Assembly (NCBI RefSeq): GCF_008124525.1
Contig: NZ_VNHJ01000001.1
Span: forward strand, 124,001-188,000
Source of the DNA: Oceanicella actignis
Lineage (GTDB): Bacteria > Pseudomonadota > Alphaproteobacteria > Rhodobacterales > Rhodobacteraceae
Reading direction: 5' to 3'
DNA: 64,000 nt
In this document: piece after piece, positions 37,180 through 46,569 of the stretch
Position numbering within the stretch: the stretch's first letter is position 1
Layout: each line of letters starts with the position of its first letter
Program-made: the position numbers and the translations under genes
Notes under the pieces: model-generated
Database searches by the model: none
Seen by the model: the letters and a program-made list of their open reading frames with translations, nothing else
What the model was told of the DNA's origin: nothing

Positions 37180-38916
37180 TCAGTCGGCGCCGGCGAAGCG
37201 GGCCTCGAGCTCGGCGCGCTGCTCGTCCGTGATCTTCGCGAACAGGGTCGGCGGCGTCTCGAAGGCGTGGCCCTCGGGCAGGGCGCGCAGCGCGGCCTCG
37301 ACGTCGCGCGGCCAGTCGCGCTCGGTCTCGGGCGCAAGGCGCAGCGCGGCGAAGATGCGGTCCGAGGTCTGCGGGATGAAGGGCCGCGAGACGATGGCGT
37401 AAAGGCGCGTCAGGTTCAGCGCGAAGCGGATCGCGGCGGCGGCCGCCTCGGGATCGGTCTTGAACCTGGCCCAGGGCTCGGCGCGCTGCAGATACTCGTT
37501 GCCCGCCACCCACATGGCGCGCAGCTCGGCGGCGGCCTTGCGGATCTCGAGCGCGTCCCAATGGGCCTCGTAGGCGGCCAGGCGCCGGCGCAGCTCTTCG
37601 ACCAGGGCGCGCTCGGCCTCGCCCCAGGCGCCGCCGGCGGGAACCTGCTCGCCGAAGCGCGAGCGGCAGAACTTGGTCACGCGGCTGACGAAATTGCCCA
37701 GCACGTCGGCCAGATCCTTGTTCACGCCGTTCTGGAACGCCTCCCAGGTGAAGTCGCTGTCCGAGCTTTCGGGCGCGTTGGCCAGCAGCCACCAGCGCCA
37801 GCAGTCGGCGGGCAGGATCTCGAGCGCCTGGTCCATGAACACGCCCCGCCCCTGCGAGGTCGAGAACTTGCCGCCCTGATAGGTCAGCCAGTTGAAGCCC
37901 TTGATGTAGTCGACCAGCTTCCACGGCTCGGCGCCGTCGAAATTCGCCCCCATCAGCGTGACCGGGAAGCTGAGGGTGTGGAAGGGGATGTTGTCCTTGG
38001 CCATGAACTGGACGTAGCGCACGTCATGCGCGCCCTTGTCCTCGCGCCACCAGCGCAGCCAGGCGGAATCGTCCTGGCCGGTAGCGTCGGCCCATTCGGC
38101 GGTGGCGGCGATGTATTCGATGGGGGCGTCGAACCAGACGTAGAAGACCTTGCCCTCCATGCCCGGCCAGGGCTCGGTTCCCTTGCGCACGGGGATGCCC
38201 CAGTCAAGGTCGCGGGTGATGCCGCGATCCTGCAGGCCCTCGCCGTCGTCGAGCCATTTGCGCGCGATCGAGGTGGCCAGGACCGGCCAGTCGGTCTTCG
38301 AGTCGATCCAGGCGCGCAGGCGCTCGCGCATGGCAGACTGGCGCAGGTAAAGGTGCTTGGTCTCGCGCACCTCGAGGTCGGTCGAGCCCGAGATCGCCGA
38401 GCGCGGGTTGACGAGGTCGGTCGGGTCGAGCTGCTTGGTGCAGTTCTCGCACTGGTCGCCGCGGGCCTTGTCGTAGCCGCAGTTGGGGCAGGTTCCCTCG
38501 ATGTAGCGGTCGGGCAGGAAGCGGCCGTCGGCGCGCGAGTAGACCTGGCGCTCCATCCTTTCCTCGATGAGCCCGGCTTCGGCCAGCCGGCCGGCCATGT
38601 GCTGGGTCAGCGCATGGTTGCGCGCCGAGGACGAGCGCCCGAAGTGGTCGAAGCTGAGCGCGAAGCCGTCGGCCAGGGCCTTCTGCACCTCGTGCATGCG
38701 CGCGCAGTATTCGGCCACGGGCAGGCCGGCCTTGGCGGCGGCCAGCTCGGCGGGGGTGCCGTGTTCGTCCGTGGCGCAGATCAGCAGCACCTCGTGGCCG
38801 CGCTGGCGCATGACGCGCGCATAGGCGTCCGAGGGCAGCTGCGAGCCGACCAGGTTGCCCAGGTGCTTGACGCCGTTGATGTAGGGCAGGGCGGAGGTGA
38901 TCAGAATTCGGGCCAT
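37180..38916 (-). CDS. metG: Methionyl-tRNA synthetase
   Basis: A 578-residue class I synthetase charging tRNA-Met. The HIGH-equivalent is [11 protein letters not shown], the KMSKS-equivalent KFSTSQGRG, and a zinc knuckle [17 protein letters not shown] lies in the connective domain. NGVKHLGN and [10 protein letters not shown] are typical of the group. There is no C-terminal dimerisation (EMAP-like) domain; it stops after the anticodon domain. It is adjacent to the MFS gene on the same strand. Confidence 0.95.
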   Translation of the reverse strand: MARILITSALPYINGVKHLGNLVGSQLPSDAYARVMRQRGHEVLLICATDEHGTPAELAAAKAGLPVAEYCARMHEVQKALADGFALSFDHFGRSSSARNHALTQHMAGRLAEAGLIEERMERQVYSRADGRFLPDRYIEGTCPNCGYDKARGDQCENCTKQLDPTDLVNPRSAISGSTDLEVRETKHLYLRQSAMRERLRAWIDSKTDWPVLATSIARKWLDDGEGLQDRGITRDLDWGIPVRKGTEPWPGMEGKVFYVWFDAPIEYIAATAEWADATGQDDSAWLRWWREDKGAHDVRYVQFMAKDNIPFHTLSFPVTLMGANFDGAEPWKLVDYIKGFNWLTYQGGKFSTSQGRGVFMDQALEILPADCWRWWLLANAPESSDSDFTWEAFQNGVNKDLADVLGNFVSRVTKFCRSRFGEQVPAGGAWGEAERALVEELRRRLAAYEAHWDALEIRKAAAELRAMWVAGNEYLQRAEPWARFKTDPEAAAAAIRFALNLTRLYAIVSRPFIPQTSDRIFAALRLAPETERDWPRDVEAALRALPEGHAFETPPTLFAKITDEQRAELEARFAGAD

Positions 38917-38991
38917 GTCGCGCCTGTTCCGGTTGCCGATGGGTCGAGTCGGCCTCTCATAGCGGATCGGCGGGCCGAGGGCGAGCGCCGC

Positions 38992-40212
38992 TCAGCCATC
39001 CTTGCGGCGCCGCATCAGCCGGCCGACCACGAAGCTGGTGCGCGGCAGGTAGCGGTAGGGCGTGCGCGCGCGCGCCTTGCGCCCCACGGCCATGCGCGCC
39101 AGTCCGAACAGCGCCAGCAGCCCGTGCAGCCCGGCGATGAACGAGAACAGCGCGCCCGGGCCGAAGCGATCGAGCAGCAGCGAGGCCGAAAGCGGGCTGG
39201 CGATCGCGCCGAGTCCGTAGATGAACATCAGCGAGGCGTTCAGCTCGGCCACGAAGTCGGGTTCGGCGAAGTCGTTGGCATGGGCCGAAGAGACCGAGTA
39301 GATCGGAAAGGCGAACAGCCCGAAGGCGAAGGCGCCCGCGAAGGCCGCGGCGGCCGAGCTGCCGCCGTCGGCGGCGACGCCAAGGCATGTCGCCGCCGAG
39401 GCCGCCGACAGCCCGGTCAGAACGTGCCGCCGGTCCATCTTGTCCGCGACCCAGCCGATCGGGATCTGCGCGGCGGCGCCGCCCAGGATCGCCGCCGCCA
39501 GGAACGTGGCGATCCCCTCGGCATCCAGGCCGACCTCGTGGCCATAGACCGGGCCGACCATTCGAAAGGCGGGCATGGACGAGCCCGCAACCAGCACGCC
39601 CGCCGCCGCCAGCGGCGACAGCCGCGCCGCCCGCACCGGGCGAAGGCGCGGCGCAAGCGGCATGGCCGGGGCGGCCGCCCTGCTCAGCGTCAGCGGCAGA
39701 AGGCACAGGCAGCACAGGATGGCGACGATGTTGTAGGACACGTAGGAGGCCGGCGGCAGCACGGCGATCATCGCCTGCGCGACCAGCGACGCGCTCAGAT
39801 CCACCACGCGGTAGATCCCGACGACCCGCCCGCGCGTGCTGTTGTCGACCTTGGCCTGCAGCCAGCTTTCGACCACCGTGTAGGCGCCGGCGACGGCAAG
39901 GCCGGTCAGCGCCCGCAGCGCCGCCCATGCCGTCGGATCGGGCCAGAGCGGATGGGCCAGCGCGCCGATGGCGCCCGAGGCGGCGAAGGCCGCGAAGGCG
40001 CGCGAGTGTCCGATCGCGCCCATCATGCGCGGCGCCGCCCAGCAGCCGACGAAGAAGCCCACGAAATGGGCCGATCCCAGCATGCCGATCTGGGCCGTCG
40101 AAAAGCCCAGCGCCGCCCCCGACAGCGCGTCGAGCGGCCCCAGCGCCCCCGAGCCCAGCTGCACGAGGACCACCGACATCAAGAGCGCGGCGAAGGAGAT
40201 GACAAGGCGCAT
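38992..40212 (-). CDS. MFS transporter
   Basis: A 406-residue inner-membrane carrier with about 12 TM helices. The first half has LVISFAALLMSVVLVQLGSGALG, FFVGCWAAPRMMGAIGHSR and a conserved loop-type basic stretch DNSTRGRVVGIYRVVD; the second has ADKMDRRHVL. It most resembles the YcaD/UbiA-neighbour type of small-molecule MFS proteins. It ends with a basic tail (VGRLMRRRKDG). Start at 40212 is the first ATG of the hydrophobic N-terminus. Substrate unknown. Confidence 0.8.
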   Translation of the reverse strand: MRLVISFAALLMSVVLVQLGSGALGPLDALSGAALGFSTAQIGMLGSAHFVGFFVGCWAAPRMMGAIGHSRAFAAFAASGAIGALAHPLWPDPTAWAALRALTGLAVAGAYTVVESWLQAKVDNSTRGRVVGIYRVVDLSASLVAQAMIAVLPPASYVSYNIVAILCCLCLLPLTLSRAAAPAMPLAPRLRPVRAARLSPLAAAGVLVAGSSMPAFRMVGPVYGHEVGLDAEGIATFLAAAILGGAAAQIPIGWVADKMDRRHVLTGLSAASAATCLGVAADGGSSAAAAFAGAFAFGLFAFPIYSVSSAHANDFAEPDFVAELNASLMFIYGLGAIASPLSASLLLDRFGPGALFSFIAGLHGLLALFGLARMAVGRKARARTPYRYLPRTSFVVGRLMRRRKDG

Positions 40213-40359
40213 GGCGCGATTCCCGCTCTGCGCCGCGGGCGGCGCGCGTGACCGGCTTGGCGCAAGATGCGCGCCCCGGTCAAGCGTGTTTCGAGGCGCG
40301 GGGCCCCGCCCGGCCGGGTCGGCGCGATCGCCCATCCGACGGCAGGGCGCCGCGGCGGT

Positions 40360-40388
40360 TTGACAGGGCTTTCGCGCGCCCATAACAT
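40360..40388 (+). promoter_or_regulatory. Promoter of the Liv-type transport operon
   Basis: TTGACA (40360-40365) and TAACAT (40383-40388) are 17 bp apart. The -35 is a perfect consensus. The operator-like element at 40385-40409 overlaps and follows the -10. Confidence 0.7.
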
Positions 40389-40409
40389 GACGTATGATTC
40401 ATGTGTCAT
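40385..40409. promoter_or_regulatory. TetR-type operator at transport operon
   Basis: ATGATTCATGTGTCAT (40394-40409) matches ATGACTCATGTCTCAT at the tetR promoter (49831-49846) at 14 of 16 positions. The larger region also has inverted half sites ACATGA (40385-40390) and TCATGT (40399-40404). It sits at the -10 and start of transcription, the place for repression. Confidence 0.6.
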
Positions 40410-40431
40410 ATTTTGACATCGGGAGGAGACG

Positions 40432-41607
40432 ATGAAGAAACTTATGGCCGCCATCTCGGCGCTTGCGTCGATGGCCGGCGGGGCGCATGCCGACATCACG
40501 ATCGCGCATGTCTACGGAAAGACCGGCCCGTTCGAGGCCTACGCCAAGCAGTCCCATGACGGGCTCATGCTCGGGCTCGAATACGCGACCGGCGGCACGA
40601 TGCAGATCGACGGCGAGAAGATCGTCGTGATCGAGAAGGACACCCAGCTCAAGCCCGAGCTGGGCAAGGCGCTGCTGGCCGAGGCCTATGGCGACGACGG
40701 GGCGGACATCGCCGTGGGGCCGGTCAGCTCGGGCGTGGCGCTGGCGATGCTGCCGGTCGCCGAGGAATACGAGAAGATCCTGCTGGTCGAGCCCGCGGTC
40801 GCCGACTCGATCACCGGCGAGAACTGGAACCGCTACATCTTCCGCACCGCGCGCAATTCGAGCCAGGACGCCGTGGCCAACGCCATCGCCATCGGCGGGC
40901 CGAACGTGCGCGTGGCCACGCTGGCCCAGGACTACGCCTTCGGACGCGACGGCGTCGCCGCGTTCAAGGAGGCCCTCGCGACCACCGGCGCGCAGGTCGT
41001 GCACGAGGAATACGTGCCCACCGACGCCACCGACTTCACCGCCGCGGCCGAGCGCATCTTCAACGCGATGAAGGATGTCGAGGGCGAGAAGAAGCTATTC
41101 ATCATCTGGGCCGGGGGCGGCAACCCCATGGGCAAGATCAACGCCATGGATCCCGGCCGCTACGGCATCGAGATCGCGACCGGCGGCAACATCCTTGCCG
41201 CGCTCAAGGCCTACAAGGACATGCCGGGCATGGAGGGGGCCACCTACTACTACTACGAAATCCCCAGGAACCCGGTGAACGACTGGCTGGTGAAGACGCA
41301 TTTCGAGCGTTTCGGCACGCCGCCCGACTTCTTCACCGCCGGCGGCATGGCGGCGGGCATCGCCATCGTCGAGGCGATCCGCAAGGCCGGCTCGACCGAG
41401 ACCGAGGCGCTCATCGCCGCGATGGAGGGGATGGAGTTCCAGACCCCCAAGGGCCGGATGGTCTTCCGTCCCGAGGATCATCAGGCGCTGCAGTCGATGT
41501 ATCACTTCCGCACCGAGATCCAGGAGGGCAAGGACTACGGCGTTCCCGTCCTGGTGCGCGAGCTGGGCATCGAGGATCTGCCGATCCCGATCCGCAACGG
41601 CCGCTGA
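40432..41607 (+). CDS. Liv-type periplasmic binding protein
   Basis: A 391-residue type I periplasmic binding protein (Peripla_BP_6). A signal peptide ends GGAHA; the mature protein begins DITIAHVYGKTGPFEAYAKQ. IAVGPVSSGVALAMLPVAEEY and YIFRTARNSSQDAVANAIA are the usual ligand-cleft regions. ATG follows GGGAGGAGACG. It is the first gene of the transport operon. Family members bind branched-chain amino acids, but also aromatic and other carboxylates; the CoA-activating enzymes in the same island suggest an organic acid. Confidence 0.88.
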   Translation: MKKLMAAISALASMAGGAHADITIAHVYGKTGPFEAYAKQSHDGLMLGLEYATGGTMQIDGEKIVVIEKDTQLKPELGKALLAEAYGDDGADIAVGPVSSGVALAMLPVAEEYEKILLVEPAVADSITGENWNRYIFRTARNSSQDAVANAIAIGGPNVRVATLAQDYAFGRDGVAAFKEALATTGAQVVHEEYVPTDATDFTAAAERIFNAMKDVEGEKKLFIIWAGGGNPMGKINAMDPGRYGIEIATGGNILAALKAYKDMPGMEGATYYYYEIPRNPVNDWLVKTHFERFGTPPDFFTAGGMAAGIAIVEAIRKAGSTETEALIAAMEGMEFQTPKGRMVFRPEDHQALQSMYHFRTEIQEGKDYGVPVLVRELGIEDLPIPIRNGR

Positions 41608-41661
41608 GCCGCGCTTCCGGGGCCGCGCGCGGCCCCGGCTCTTCCCAACGGAGCTTCGCAG

Positions 41662-42438
41662 ATGGACGAGCGCATGACCGATGCGGTTCTGGCGACCGAG
41701 GAGCTGACGGTGCGGTTCGGCGGGCATGTGGCCGTGGACCGCGTCACCTGCCGTTTTCGCGCCGGCGAGCTGACGGCGATCGTCGGGCCGAACGGGGCCG
41801 GAAAGACCACCTATTTCAACCTGATCTCGGGGCAGATCCCGGCCACCGGTGGGCGGGTGCTGCTCGGGGGGCGCGACGTGACGCGGCTGTCGGTCGCCGC
41901 GCGCACGCGCCTGGGCGTCGGGCGGGCGTTCCAGCTGACGAACCTGTTTCCCGACCTGAGCGTGCTCGAGAACGTGCGCCTCGTGATCCAGTCCAGGCGC
42001 GGCAGGGACTTCGACATGTGGTCCATGGCCGCCGCGCATGCCGACCTGGCCGAGGCCGCCGAGGCGGTGCTCGAGCGCGTGCGCATGACGGACCTGGCGG
42101 GGCGCAAGGTCGCCGCGCTGAGCCATGGCGACCAGCGCAAGCTCGAGGTGGCGATGCTGATCGCGCTCGATCCGAAGGTCTACATGTTCGACGAGCCCAC
42201 CGCGGGAATGAGCGTCGACGAGGCGCCGGTGGTGCTCGAGCTGATCGCCGCGCTCAAGGCGCAGACCGACCGGACCATCCTGCTCGTCGAGCACAAGATG
42301 GACGTGATCGCCCGCCTGGCCGACCGGATCATCGTGCTGCACAACGGCGCGCTGGCGGCCGACGGGCCGCCGCGCGAGGTGATCGCCTCGGACGTGGTGC
42401 AGGAGGCCTACATGGGAAAGGCGCTCGAAGATGTCTGA
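41662..42438 (+). CDS. ABC transporter ATPase, LivG type
   Basis: A 258-residue ATPase. Walker A GPNGAGKTT, signature-like ALSHGDQRKLEVAMLI and Walker B MFDEPTAGMS are clear; the LivG-type C-terminal extension has VVQEAYMGKALED. It pairs with the next ATPase. The start at 41662 follows CGGAGC; it overlaps the LivF-type gene by 8 bp. Confidence 0.92.
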   Translation: MDERMTDAVLATEELTVRFGGHVAVDRVTCRFRAGELTAIVGPNGAGKTTYFNLISGQIPATGGRVLLGGRDVTRLSVAARTRLGVGRAFQLTNLFPDLSVLENVRLVIQSRRGRDFDMWSMAAAHADLAEAAEAVLERVRMTDLAGRKVAALSHGDQRKLEVAMLIALDPKVYMFDEPTAGMSVDEAPVVLELIAALKAQTDRTILLVEHKMDVIARLADRIIVLHNGALAADGPPREVIASDVVQEAYMGKALEDV

Positions 42439-43162
42439 CCCGATCCTGACGCTCGAGGAGGTGCACACCGACATCGGGCGGTATCGCATCCTGCAGGGGG
42501 TGAACCTTGTCGCGCCGCGCGGGGCGGTGACCATGCTTCTGGGGCGCAACGGCGTGGGCAAGACCACCACCTTGCGCACCATCATGGGGCTGTGGCGCGC
42601 GCGCTCGGGGCGCATCGTCTTCGACGGCGCCGACATCGCCGCCAGCCCGACGCCGGCGATCGCCCGGGCCGGCATCGGCTATGTGCCCGAGGACATGGGC
42701 ATATTCTCGGACCTGACGGTCGAGGAGAACATGATCCTCGCGGCGCGCTCGGGGCCGTTGGCCGAGGCGCGGCGCGAGCGCATCTTCGCTGCCTTTCCGC
42801 CGCTGCGCACCTTCTGGCGCAAGCCCGCGGGCACGCTGTCGGGCGGGCAGAAGCAGATGCTGGCCATCGCCCGCGCCATGGCCGAAGAGCGGCGGCTCTA
42901 CCTGATCGACGAGCCCACCAAGGGCCTGGCGCCCGCCATCGTCGCCGCCATGGCCTCGGCGCTGCGCGCGCTCAAGGCCGAGGGCGCCTCGATCCTGATG
43001 GTCGAGCAGAACTTCTCGGTTGCCCGGCATCTGGGCGACCACGCGGCGGTGATGGATGACGGCCGCATCGTGTGGACCGGCGCCATGGCCGAGCTGGCGG
43101 GCGATCGCGCGCTGCAGGAGCGGCTGATGGGGCTGAGCCTTGACGCGCATGGCGGGCGCTGA
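42431..43162 (+). CDS. ABC transporter ATPase, LivF type
   Basis: A 243-residue ATPase. Walker A GRNGVGKTT, signature LSGGQKQMLAIARAM and Walker B LIDEPTKGLAP identify it. GYVPEDMGIFSDLTVEENM is the usual Q-loop region with Pro-Glu in place of the Gln. It overlaps the LivG-type gene. A 159-bp gap holding two short open frames follows before the permease. Confidence 0.92.
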   Translation: MSDPILTLEEVHTDIGRYRILQGVNLVAPRGAVTMLLGRNGVGKTTTLRTIMGLWRARSGRIVFDGADIAASPTPAIARAGIGYVPEDMGIFSDLTVEENMILAARSGPLAEARRERIFAAFPPLRTFWRKPAGTLSGGQKQMLAIARAMAEERRLYLIDEPTKGLAPAIVAAMASALRALKAEGASILMVEQNFSVARHLGDHAAVMDDGRIVWTGAMAELAGDRALQERLMGLSLDAHGGR

Positions 43163-43173
43163 AGAGCGCGACG

Positions 43174-43325
43174 ATGGCGATGACGCGGCGCGAGGGCGCG
43201 GCGCGACGGCTGGCCGCGCCTGCGGGGCGCGACGGCGGGTCGGACGACGGAGGCGACGAATGACGGACAACGCCGGAAACAATGCTGGAAACGACGCCGG
43301 AACCGGCGCAGGGGGCCGCGCATGA
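43174..43325 (+). other. Two coupled micro-ORFs in the livF-livH gap
   Basis: An ORF of 29 codons (43174-43263) overlaps by ATGA a second of 21 codons (43260-43325), which overlaps the permease start by ATGA. The second has a good Shine-Dalgarno (GGAGG, 6 bp) and an Asn-Ala-Gly-rich product from a short in-sequence repeat. They may keep ribosomes moving through the gap, or be chance. Confidence 0.3.
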
Positions 43326-44353
43326 CGGCCGCGCCCGGACACAACCCCACCTTCGCCGCGCGCGGCCCGGCCGAGCGGCTGGCCGAAGCGGCGCCCTTCC
43401 TGCTTGTTCCGCTGCTTGCGGCGGCGGGGTGGCTTGCGATCCCGCAGGGCTCGTCATGGCTGACGCTGACGGTCTCGGGGCTGGCCATGGGGATGATGAT
43501 CTTCATCATGGCCTCGGGGCTGACGCTGATCTTCGGCCTGATGGACGTGATCAACTTCGGCCACGGCGCCTTCGTCTCGGTGGGCGCCTTCGTCGGGGTC
43601 GGCGCGCTGGCGGCGCTCGACGGGCTGACGGGCGCGCCCTCGCCGGCGCTCAACGCGCTGGCGCTGGCGCTGGCGGCGGCGGCGGCGATGCTGGCCACCG
43701 GCGCGCTGGGCTGGGCCTTCGAGCGGGCGATCGTGCGCCCGGTCTATGGCGCGCATCTCAAGCAGATCCTGGTCACCATGGGCGGGCTGATCGTGATCGA
43801 GCAGCTGATCCTCGTCATCTGGGGGCCGTCCGAGATCTTCTTCAGCCGGCCCGAGGCCTTCAAGGGCGCGCTGACCTTCGCCGGCGCGGCGATCGAGAAA
43901 TACCGCCTGGTGGCGGTCGGCGTGGGGCTGGCGCTGTTCCTGGCCATGCGCACGGCGCTGCGCGCCACCCGCATCGGGCTGATCGTGCGCGCGGGCGTCG
44001 AGAACCGCGAGATGGTCGAGGCGCTGGGCTACCGGCTGCGGGTGGTCTTCGTGGGCGTGTTCGTGGCCGGTTCGGCGCTGGCGGGCCTGGGCGGGGTGAT
44101 GTGGGGCCTCTACGAAGAGGTCATCACCGCCCATATGGGCGGCGCGCTGATGGTGCTGGTGTTCATCGTGGTCATCATCGGCGGGCTGGGCAGCGTCGAG
44201 GGCTGCTTCCTGGGGGCGCTGCTCGTCGGGCTGATGCAGAACTACGTGGCCTTCCTCGAACCCAAGCTGGCGCTGATTTCGAACATCGGCCTGATGGTCG
44301 CCATCCTGATGTGGCGGCCGCAGGGCATGATCCCCGTGGTAAAGGCGAAATGA
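43322..44353 (+). CDS. ABC transporter permease, LivH type
   Basis: A 343-residue inner-membrane permease with about 8 TM helices. LivH-type marks are GLTLIFGLMDVINFGHGAF, LGWAFERAIVRPVYG, LIVRAGVENREMVEALGY and the late ALLVGLMQNYVAFLEP. It forms the channel with the LivM-type permease, whose gene begins 5 bp after its stop. A 40-residue polar N-terminal leader precedes the first helix. Confidence 0.9.
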   Translation: MTAAPGHNPTFAARGPAERLAEAAPFLLVPLLAAAGWLAIPQGSSWLTLTVSGLAMGMMIFIMASGLTLIFGLMDVINFGHGAFVSVGAFVGVGALAALDGLTGAPSPALNALALALAAAAAMLATGALGWAFERAIVRPVYGAHLKQILVTMGGLIVIEQLILVIWGPSEIFFSRPEAFKGALTFAGAAIEKYRLVAVGVGLALFLAMRTALRATRIGLIVRAGVENREMVEALGYRLRVVFVGVFVAGSALAGLGGVMWGLYEEVITAHMGGALMVLVFIVVIIGGLGSVEGCFLGALLVGLMQNYVAFLEPKLALISNIGLMVAILMWRPQGMIPVVKAK

Positions 44354-44357
44354 TCCC

Positions 44358-45413
44358 ATGCTGAAGCGCATTCTCTCGGGCGACATGCCGCAAAGCCGCG
44401 CCCTGGGCCTGATCCTTCTGGCGATCCTGATCGGCCTTGCCTTCGCGCCCTTCCTGTTCCCGGGCACGCGGTCGCTGGACACGGCGGCGCGGATCTGCGT
44501 CTTCGTCGCGCTGGCGGCCAGCTACGACCTGCTTCTGGGCTATGCGGGCATCGTCAGCTTCGCGCACACCATGTTCTTCGGCCTTGGCGCCTATGGCGTG
44601 GCGCTGGCGAGCGACGGCATGGGGCGCAGCTTCGGCGCGCTTGCGGCGGGCAGCCTCGCCGGCGCGCTGGCCGCGGCGGCGCTGGCGCTGCTGGTGGGCC
44701 TGTTCAGCCTGCGGGTGCGGGCGATCTTCTTCGCCATGATCACCCTTGCGGTGGCCAGCGCCGTGGCGGTGCTGTTCAGCCAGCTTTCCGGCATCACCGG
44801 CGGCGAAGACGGCCTCAACTACCGCATCCCGCGTGCGCTGACGGCGGCGGCCAGATACGCCGAGGAACCGTTCCTGGGCATGCGGCTCACCGGCAAGGTG
44901 CTGAACTACTACCTTGTCTTCTTCGGCGCGCTGATCCTGTTCCTGGCGCTCTTGCGGGTGGTCAACTCGCCCTTCGGGCGGGTGCTGCAGGCGATCCGCG
45001 AGAACGAGTTCCGCGCCGAGGCGATCGGCTGCCGCGTGGTCTGGCATCGCACCGCGGCGACGGTGATCTCGGCGGTGAGCGCGGCGCTGGCCGGCTCGCT
45101 CTACGCCATCTGGCTGCGCTATGTCGGCCCCGACACCGTGCTGAGCTTCGAGATCATGGTGGACATCCTGCTGATGGTGGTGATCGGCGGCATGGGCACG
45201 ATGTATGGCGCGGCGGTCGGGGCGGCGCTGTTCGTCCTTGCCCAGAACTACCTGCAAGCGCTGATGGGCGCGGCGGCCGAGGCGGCCGCGGGCGTGCCGG
45301 GGCTGCCGCTGATCCTCGATCCCGACCGCTGGCTCCTGTGGCTGGGAGCGTTGTTCATCCTGTCGGTCTACTTCTTCCCCACGGGGGTGGTCGGAAGGCT
45401 GCGCGGTCGATGA
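44358..45413 (+). CDS. ABC transporter permease, LivM type
   Basis: A 351-residue inner-membrane permease with about 9-10 TM helices. Family marks are YDLLLGYAGIVSFAHTMFFG, MITLAVASAVAVLFSQLSGITGGEDGL and GRVLQAIRENEFRAEAIG, then VIGGMGTMYGAAVGA. Its stop overlaps the hydrolase start (ATGA at 45410). The transporter is complete with one binding protein, two permeases and two ATPases. Confidence 0.91.
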   Translation: MLKRILSGDMPQSRALGLILLAILIGLAFAPFLFPGTRSLDTAARICVFVALAASYDLLLGYAGIVSFAHTMFFGLGAYGVALASDGMGRSFGALAAGSLAGALAAAALALLVGLFSLRVRAIFFAMITLAVASAVAVLFSQLSGITGGEDGLNYRIPRALTAAARYAEEPFLGMRLTGKVLNYYLVFFGALILFLALLRVVNSPFGRVLQAIRENEFRAEAIGCRVVWHRTAATVISAVSAALAGSLYAIWLRYVGPDTVLSFEIMVDILLMVVIGGMGTMYGAAVGAALFVLAQNYLQALMGAAAEAAAGVPGLPLILDPDRWLLWLGALFILSVYFFPTGVVGRLRGR

Positions 45414-46183
45414 CGATCGAGGCCGGAAGCGGGCGGCCCGTGATCTTCCTGCATGGCTGGACGATGCGCGGCGCGGTCTTCGCCGGGCAGATCGCGCGGC
45501 TTGCGGGGCGGGCGCGCTGCCTGGCGCCGGACCTGCCGGGGCATGGCGCGGCGCCCGGCCCGGCGCGGCTGGACGCGATGGCGCGCGCGGTGGCGGCGCT
45601 GATCGCCGAGCGGGGGCTGGAGCGGCCGGTTCTGGTGGGCTGGTCGATGGGCGCGGCCGTGGCCTGGCGATATGCGCGCCTGTTCGGCTGCGCGGGGCTT
45701 GCCGGCATCGTCAGCGTGGACATGAGCCCGAGGCTGATCAACCAGGACGGCTGGACGCTGGGCATGATCGGCCAGACGACGCGCTCGGCGGCCGCCTTCG
45801 CCCGGCGCCTGGCGTCGGATTGGGAGGGCGCCGCCGGGGCCATCGCGGCGGGGATGTTCGCGCGCCCGCCGGGCCCGCGCGGCTTCGACGTCGACGCCGC
45901 GCGCGCGCAGATCGCCGCCTGCGATCCGGCGCGCATGCTCGAGGCCTGGCGCGACCTTGCGGCGATGGACGAGCGCGCGACGATCGGCGCGCTGGCGCTT
46001 CCCTTCGCCGTCTTCCACGGCGCCCGGAGCCGGGTCTACCCGGCCGAGACCGCGCGCTGGCTGGTCCGCGCCGCGCCGCAGGCCGAGCGGGTCGCCTTCG
46101 CGCGCTCGGGCCACTCGCCCCATCTCGAAGAGCCCGACGCCTTCGCCGCCGCGCTCGGGGCGTTTCTGGACCGGCTGGACTAG
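45410..46183 (+). CDS. Alpha/beta hydrolase
   Basis: A 257-residue hydrolase. Oxyanion region FLHGWTMRG, nucleophile elbow GWSMGAAVAWRYA (Ser) and the His of SGHSPH are visible; the acidic residue is probably in FHGARSRVYP or the strand before it. Last gene of the rightward operon, translationally coupled to the LivM-type permease. It could hydrolyse an ester, a lactone or an acyl-CoA in the island's pathway. Its stop codon overlaps that of the opposite gene (CTAG, 46180-46183). Confidence 0.82.
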   Translation: MTIEAGSGRPVIFLHGWTMRGAVFAGQIARLAGRARCLAPDLPGHGAAPGPARLDAMARAVAALIAERGLERPVLVGWSMGAAVAWRYARLFGCAGLAGIVSVDMSPRLINQDGWTLGMIGQTTRSAAAFARRLASDWEGAAGAIAAGMFARPPGPRGFDVDAARAQIAACDPARMLEAWRDLAAMDERATIGALALPFAVFHGARSRVYPAETARWLVRAAPQAERVAFARSGHSPHLEEPDAFAAALGAFLDRLD

Positions 46184-46569
46184 GCGCCGGCCGGGCGCGC
46201 GAAGGCGCCGGCCACGTCCCGCGCCAGGACAAGCGCGCGGCCCTCGCAGATGAGCCGGCCGGCGCCGTCGCGGCAGGTCGTCGCCAGATCGACCAGATGC
46301 TTGTCGGGCCGCAGCCGCACGATCTCGACCCGCGCGGTCAGCGGCTCGTCGAGCGGGGAGGGGGCGAGAAAGCGCAGCTCCTGCTTGAGATAGTTCGTCC
46401 CCGGCCCCGGCAGCCGCACCCCGAGAAGGTAGGAGAACAACGACGCCACGAGCGGCTCGGGAACATGTCCGGGCGGCGCGCCCGGAGCGCCCGAAAGCGC
46501 GGCGAAGCCCGCCAGCTCGTCGCGCCCGAAGCGCCGCTCGATCTCGGCGGCCTGGCCTAGGGTCAGCAT
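46180..46569 (-). CDS. MaoC-fold protein lacking the hydratase motif
   Basis: A 129-residue hot-dog protein. The second half closely resembles PhaJ-type (R)-enoyl-CoA hydratases (VRLPGPGTNYLKQELRFLAP, then PLTARVEIVRL and CEGRALVL). But where those have SGDxNPxHxD and a following helix, this one reads SGAPGAPPGHVPEPL: the catalytic Asp and His are absent and about a dozen residues are missing. It overlaps the next MaoC gene by 7 bp, so it probably acts as a structural subunit of a heteromer with it. Confidence 0.75.
   Translation of the reverse strand: MLTLGQAAEIERRFGRDELAGFAALSGAPGAPPGHVPEPLVASLFSYLLGVRLPGPGTNYLKQELRFLAPSPLDEPLTARVEIVRLRPDKHLVDLATTCRDGAGRLICEGRALVLARDVAGAFARPAGA

Noticed and set aside
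37170-37190. Tandem GTCAGTCGGC at the end of metG
   Set aside because: A 10-bp duplication that repeats the stop region only; it leaves the protein unchanged and looks like simple slippage.
37250-38916. Loss of KMSKS in MetG
   Set aside because: KFSTSQGRG is a normal variant of the motif in this synthetase family, and the rest of the active site is intact.
37045-40251. A 1068-codon open frame on the plus strand opposite metG and the MFS gene
   Set aside because: It is antisense to two clear genes, its translation is Arg/Gly/His-rich with no family, and no ribosome site precedes it. It is an effect of high GC on stop codon frequency.
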